The position numbers and the translations under genes are program-made. A stretch of DNA of 5,244 nt from the NCBI GenBank assembly GCA_913776675.1, contig CAJYRE010000200.1:1-5244 (forward strand), read 5' to 3'. The notes under the pieces were generated by a model. It was not told where the DNA came from. It did not search any database and worked only from the letters and a program-made list of their open reading frames with translations. The stretch is from Rhizobiaceae bacterium. GTDB lineage: Bacteria > Pseudomonadota > Alphaproteobacteria > Rhizobiales > Rhizobiaceae. The number at the start of each line of letters is the position of its first letter. The stretch's first letter is position 1. Below are positions 4,529 to 5,244 of the stretch, in pieces.

Positions 4529-5244
4529 ATGCAAGACAAAACCCATTTGGTAGACGACATTACCGGCCACCGCCGCATGCGCCGCAACCGCAAGGCAGAC
4601 TGGACCCGCAGACTGGTTCAGGAAAACCGGCTGACGGTGGATGATCTGATCTGGCCGATCTTTCTGGTGCCCGGCAGCAATATTGTCGAGCCTGTTGCGG
4701 CCATGCCCGGTGTCAACCGCATGAGTGTGGACAAGGCCGTGGAAGCGGTGAAACAAGCCGCTGATCTGGGCATTCCGGCCATTGCCACTTTCCCCAACAT
4801 TGAAATGGACAAGCGTGATCAGACCGGCTCCAACATTCTGGAGGCCAACAACCTGCTGAATGAAGCCACCCGCGCCTTCAAAAAATATGTGCCCAACATT
4901 GGCATTATCACCGATGTGGCGCTGGACCCCTTCACCAGCCACGGTCATGACGGCATTTTGCTCGGTGATGACATTGTCAATGATGAAACCGTTGAGCAGG
5001 TTGTCAAGGCTGCGATTTTGCAGGCCGATGCCGGATCAGACATTATAGCCCCTTCCGAGATGATGGATGGCCGCATTGGCGCAATCCGCCGCGGGCTGGA
5101 TGCGGCAGGCCACCAGAATGTTGGCATCATGTCCTACGCCACCAAATTCTCATCGGGCTATTATGGCCCCTACCGGGAAGCAATTTCCACCGCTGGCCTG
5201 CTAAAAGGCGACAAGAACAGTTATTATATCAGCCCGGCCAATGG
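4529..5244 (+). CDS. hemB: Delta-aminolevulinic acid dehydratase (porphobilinogen synthase) HemB, 3' end cut by window edge
   Basis: Cytosolic enzyme that condenses two 5-aminolevulinate molecules into porphobilinogen, the first common step of haem and other tetrapyrroles. The visible 238 residues, of about 330-340 expected, start MQDKTHLVDDITGHRRMRRN. They contain the N-terminal RLVQENRLTVDDLIWPIFL segment, DVALDPFTSHGHDG at 129-142, SDIIAPSEMMDGR at 170-182 and MSYATKFSSGYYGPYREA at 201-218, where Lys206 is one of the two active-site lysines. The second lysine, in the VKP motif, lies beyond the window. At the metal site, Ala131, Asp133 and Asp141 replace the three cysteines of zinc-dependent enzymes, marking the magnesium-type ALAD known from alphaproteobacteria such as Bradyrhizobium. 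The gene is divergent from the small membrane-protein gene and starts at the ATG six bases after GGAGG. Confidence 0.97.
   Translation, partial: MQDKTHLVDDITGHRRMRRNRKADWTRRLVQENRLTVDDLIWPIFLVPGSNIVEPVAAMPGVNRMSVDKAVEAVKQAADLGIPAIATFPNIEMDKRDQTGSNILEANNLLNEATRAFKKYVPNIGIITDVALDPFTSHGHDGILLGDDIVNDETVEQVVKAAILQADAGSDIIAPSEMMDGRIGAIRRGLDAAGHQNVGIMSYATKFSSGYYGPYREAISTAGLLKGDKNSYYISPAN

Noticed and set aside
4433..4948. Minus-strand open frame of 171 codons overlapping hemB
   Set aside because: It lies antisense to certain hemB codons, with low-complexity translation and no family features.
1..5244. CRISPR array, insertion sequence, tRNA or phage signature
   Set aside because: No regularly spaced repeats, no transposase-like frame and no cloverleaf-like segment were seen; all long coding stretches are chromosomal housekeeping or envelope genes.

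Overview
The window reads as chromosomal housekeeping DNA from an alphaproteobacterium, most likely of the order Hyphomicrobiales (Rhizobiales). The evidence is the gene set and order: glyA, an L,D-transpeptidase, a MarR/LdtR-type regulator, a small membrane protein resembling the DUF6163 family, and a divergent hemB whose metal site is of the magnesium type common in this class. The genus cannot be named from the sequence. I see no mobile element, CRISPR array, tRNA or rRNA.

Layout: positions 1-1263 (minus) hold glyA, cut at its 3' end by the window edge. Positions 1264-1466 are its leader plus the terminator of the next gene. Positions 1467-2795 (minus) encode a secreted YkuD-type L,D-transpeptidase with a twin-arginine signal. 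Positions 2796-3155 are a 360-base non-coding stretch rich in inverted repeats, probably the regulatory region of the transpeptidase. Positions 3156-3668 (minus) encode the MarR-family regulator. Positions 3876-4289 (minus) encode the four-helix membrane protein, with its own terminator. Positions 4290-4528 are a divergent intergenic region. Positions 4529-5244 (plus) hold hemB, cut by the right edge.

Functionally there are two themes. The regulator/transpeptidase pair matches the LdtR-LdtP arrangement described in Candidatus Liberibacter asiaticus and relatives, where the regulator activates a peptidoglycan-remodelling enzyme. GlyA supplies glycine and one-carbon units, and HemB condenses 5-aminolevulinate, which alphaproteobacteria make from glycine. 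That metabolic link is general knowledge, not evidence of co-regulation here.

The most unusual signal is a sharp compositional break inside glyA. The part at positions 1-300 (C-terminal third of the protein) has about 97% G/C at third codon positions, against about 66% at 421-780, with an intact reading frame across the junction. This suggests a recombinant gene or an assembly chimera. Other points worth a look are the inverted repeats upstream of the transpeptidase gene and a perfect 18-base tandem duplication upstream of the membrane-protein gene. I found no convincing wholly new biological system.
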